This document shows positions 5,220 through 6,705 of a stretch of DNA of 6,705 bases, in pieces (within the stretch, counting starts at the first letter, position 1; each line of letters begins with the position of its first letter). The notes below the pieces were generated by a model that had not been told where the DNA came from, made no database searches, and was given only the letters and a program-made list of their open reading frames with translations. The DNA comes from an uncultured Spirochaetaceae bacterium (GTDB taxonomy: Bacteria; Spirochaetota; Spirochaetia; Treponematales; Treponemataceae). The stretch covers positions 1 to 6,705 of the forward strand of contig CACXDK010000377.1 in NCBI GenBank assembly GCA_902766345.1, in the 5' to 3' direction. The position numbers and the translations under genes were made by a program.

Positions 5220-6488
5220 ATGAATAAATTTCCATTAACACATGAACAGCTTTTAGAGCTTGTAAAGAAATATCCTACTCCATTCTATCTGTATGACGAG
5301 CAGGGCATAAGAGACAACATGCATTATTTCAAAAATGCATTTAGTATTTTTCCTGAGTTCCGTGAGTATTTTGCGGTAAAAGCTTTGCCAAACCCTTATA
5401 TCCTTAAGATTCTAAAAAGCGAAGGTGTTGGTGGAGACTGTTCCAGCCTGCCAGAACTTATTCTGTGTGACAAAGCTGGAATTTCTGGCAAAGGTGTAAT
5501 GTTTACAAGTAACGAAACCCCTGCAGAAGAATATGTGTATGCCTACGAGCATGGGGACATTATAAATCTTGATGATATAACCCACATTGAATTCTTAAAG
5601 AAGGCTCTTGGCGGAAAATTACCAGATACAATCTGTTTCCGTTACAATCCGGGTCCGTTAAAGGAAGGCGGAAATGCAATTATAGGTAAACCGGAAGAAG
5701 CTAAGTATGGACTTACATACGAGCAGATGATAGAAGCTTATAAAATCTGTAAGGAAGAGGGGGTAAAGCATTTTGGACTTCACACTATGGTTGCCAGCAA
5801 CGAGCTTAATCCTGACTTTTTCGTAGATACTGCACATCTTGTATTTGACCTTGTTCTTGATATTCAAAAGAAAGTTGGTGTAAACATTGAGTTCGTAGAC
5901 TTGGGCGGTGGTGTAGGAATTCCTTATAAGCCTGGACAGAAAAAAGTAGATCTTGAATATGTGGCACGTGAAATCCGCAAGCTGTATGATAGCATGATTG
6001 TTCCTGCAGGACTTGATCCTCTTGCAATCTGCTTTGAATGTGGAAGACCTATTACCGGTCCTTATGGCTGGCTTGTAACAAAGGCTATTCACGAAAAGCA
6101 CATTTACCGCGAGTATATTGGATGTGACGCAAGTATGGCAGATTTGATGCGTCCTGGAATGTACGGAGCATATCATGAAGTAACTGTAAGCGGAAAAGAA
6201 AATGCTCCTAAAGATCATGTTTACGATGTTGTAGGAAGCCTTTGCGAAAACTGCGATAAGTTTGCAGTGCAGAGGGAATTGCCTAAGATTGACATTGGCG
6301 ACCTTATTATTATTCATGATGCAGGCGCTCATGGACGTTCTATGGGCTTTAACTATAATGGAAAGCTTCGTGCCGGTGAATTGATTAAACGCTGCGACGG
6401 CAGCGTTGTTCAGATCCGCCGCCGCGAGACTATAGAAGATTACTTTGCTACACTGGACTTTACAGGTCTTACTGACGGTTCATGGTAA
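5220..6488 (+). CDS. lysA: Diaminopimelate decarboxylase-type PLP enzyme (fold type III)
   Basis: 422 residues, full length for LysA, which decarboxylates meso-diaminopimelate to L-lysine in the cytoplasm. PLP-lysine is Lys54 in YFAVKALPNP. The barrel carries FRYNPG (140-145), HTMVASNE (188-195, in place of the common HxGSQ), and the glycine loop VDLGGGVGIPY (226-236). The second half has ECGRPITGPYG (273-283, usually EPGR), the substrate/PLP Cys342 in VGSLCENCD, and DAGAHGRSMGFNYNGKLR (367-384, where many LysA have GAYG). I recall the HxxxASN/GAHG pattern from a distinct LysA clade, so it is probably a normal subgroup. A related amino-acid or carboxynorspermidine decarboxylase cannot be excluded. 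The ATG has no Shine-Dalgarno sequence. It is transcribed alone, divergent from rplM, and ends at its own terminator. Confidence 0.8.
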   Translation: MNKFPLTHEQLLELVKKYPTPFYLYDEQGIRDNMHYFKNAFSIFPEFREYFAVKALPNPYILKILKSEGVGGDCSSLPELILCDKAGISGKGVMFTSNETPAEEYVYAYEHGDIINLDDITHIEFLKKALGGKLPDTICFRYNPGPLKEGGNAIIGKPEEAKYGLTYEQMIEAYKICKEEGVKHFGLHTMVASNELNPDFFVDTAHLVFDLVLDIQKKVGVNIEFVDLGGGVGIPYKPGQKKVDLEYVAREIRKLYDSMIVPAGLDPLAICFECGRPITGPYGWLVTKAIHEKHIYREYIGCDASMADLMRPGMYGAYHEVTVSGKENAPKDHVYDVVGSLCENCDKFAVQRELPKIDIGDLIIIHDAGAHGRSMGFNYNGKLRAGELIKRCDGSVVQIRRRETIEDYFATLDFTGLTDGSW

Positions 6489-6705
6489 GCTGACCGGCGA
6501 TAGAGAAACATCTGTCGCCGATTTTTTCTATTTGACGTACTAAATCCATGTAAAGCAATTCTGCCTTTACATTTGCACCACCCTCAAGTCTGTTGCGAGC
6601 AACTTTCTTGAGGGCTTTTCTTTCTGCATCAATAGAATCTTCAAGCTCTTTTGCAAACTCCATCTGAGGATCTGTAAGTTTTTTGTCTATGTTTTTATAT
6701 ACAAA
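6469..6705 (-). CDS. C-terminal end of a Na/Pi cotransporter family protein with PhoU-like domain (5' truncated)
   Basis: The frame is open from the right edge to the TAA at 6471-6469 (78 residues visible), so the ATG at 6663 is only an internal Met. The residues form the last two helices of a PhoU-like four-helix domain: KELEDSIDAERKALKKVARN with basic-rich R-x-R-x-EGG, then ELLYMDLVRQIEKIGDRCFSIAGQL, matching the PhoU closing motif D-x-x-R-x-x-E-x-IGD. In Na/Pi cotransporters this domain follows the membrane part and is thought to modulate phosphate uptake. A free-standing PhoU is the alternative and cannot be excluded from this fragment. Its last 20 nt overlap the lysA-like gene tail to tail, and its 3' end contains the terminator of that gene in antisense. 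Confidence 0.7.
   Translation of the reverse strand, partial: FVYKNIDKKLTDPQMEFAKELEDSIDAERKALKKVARNRLEGGANVKAELLYMDLVRQIEKIGDRCFSIAGQLTMNRQ
6495..6527 (+). terminator. Intrinsic terminator of the lysA-like gene
   Basis: CGGCGATAGA (6495-6504) pairs with TCTGTCGCCG (6511-6520): ten pairs including one G-U, loop GAAACA, then ATTTTTT (6521-6527). It begins 7 nt after the lysA-like stop. It lies wholly within the coding region of the convergent gene and has no T-run on the minus strand. Confidence 0.88.

Noticed and set aside
5658..6332. Minus-strand ORF of 224 codons
   Set aside because: It is long but antisense to the clearly conserved PLP decarboxylase. Its composition (many Cys, Asn, Ser) is typical of a shadow frame.

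Overview
The window looks like chromosomal DNA from a low-to-moderate GC spirochaete, most likely a host-associated Treponema. This is inferred from protein families and gene order, because no rRNA or other taxonomic marker is present. The main pointers are a surface protein that pairs an InlB-type B-repeat with BspA-like leucine-rich repeats, an rplM-rpsI-recX cluster followed by an HTH-receiver regulator, and a PhoU-tailed Na/Pi cotransporter of a kind I associate with treponemes.

Layout. Positions 1-878 (+) hold the 3' end of the surface or secreted repeat protein, closed by a strong intrinsic terminator (903-936). An extended -10 promoter (about 996) then drives a two-gene envelope unit: a DUF975-type integral membrane protein (1040-1858) and an SppA-like S49 membrane peptidase (1883-2896). 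Facing it on the minus strand is a ribosomal operon read right to left: a sigma70-type promoter (5059-5088), a structured leader of about 97 nt, rplM (L13), rpsI (S9), recX, and an orphan response regulator with an N-terminal excisionase/MerR-like HTH and a C-terminal receiver. Divergent from rplM is a lysA-type PLP decarboxylase (5220-6488). It ends in an intrinsic terminator that lies inside the 3' coding region of a convergent Na/Pi cotransporter/PhoU-like gene, which is cut by the window edge.

How the parts work together. L13 and S9 are made at high level and are ordinary housekeeping genes. The less ordinary part is what follows them. recX has no visible Shine-Dalgarno sequence. Its start codon sits in a 10-bp hairpin whose other arm begins with the rpsI stop codon, so recX translation may depend on ribosomes finishing rpsI. 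About 20 nt into recX lies a set of mutually exclusive pairings ending in a GC-containing stem and T8, which looks like an attenuator. The response regulator then overlaps the end of recX by 29 nt. Together these could step expression down from ribosomal proteins to a recombination modulator and a transcription regulator. The arrangement is visible in the sequence; the regulation is inference.

I found no tRNA, rRNA, CRISPR array, insertion sequence or defence system. Every stretch longer than about 300 bases contains a gene. The largest gap, 4955-5219, holds the two divergent promoters and the rplM leader.
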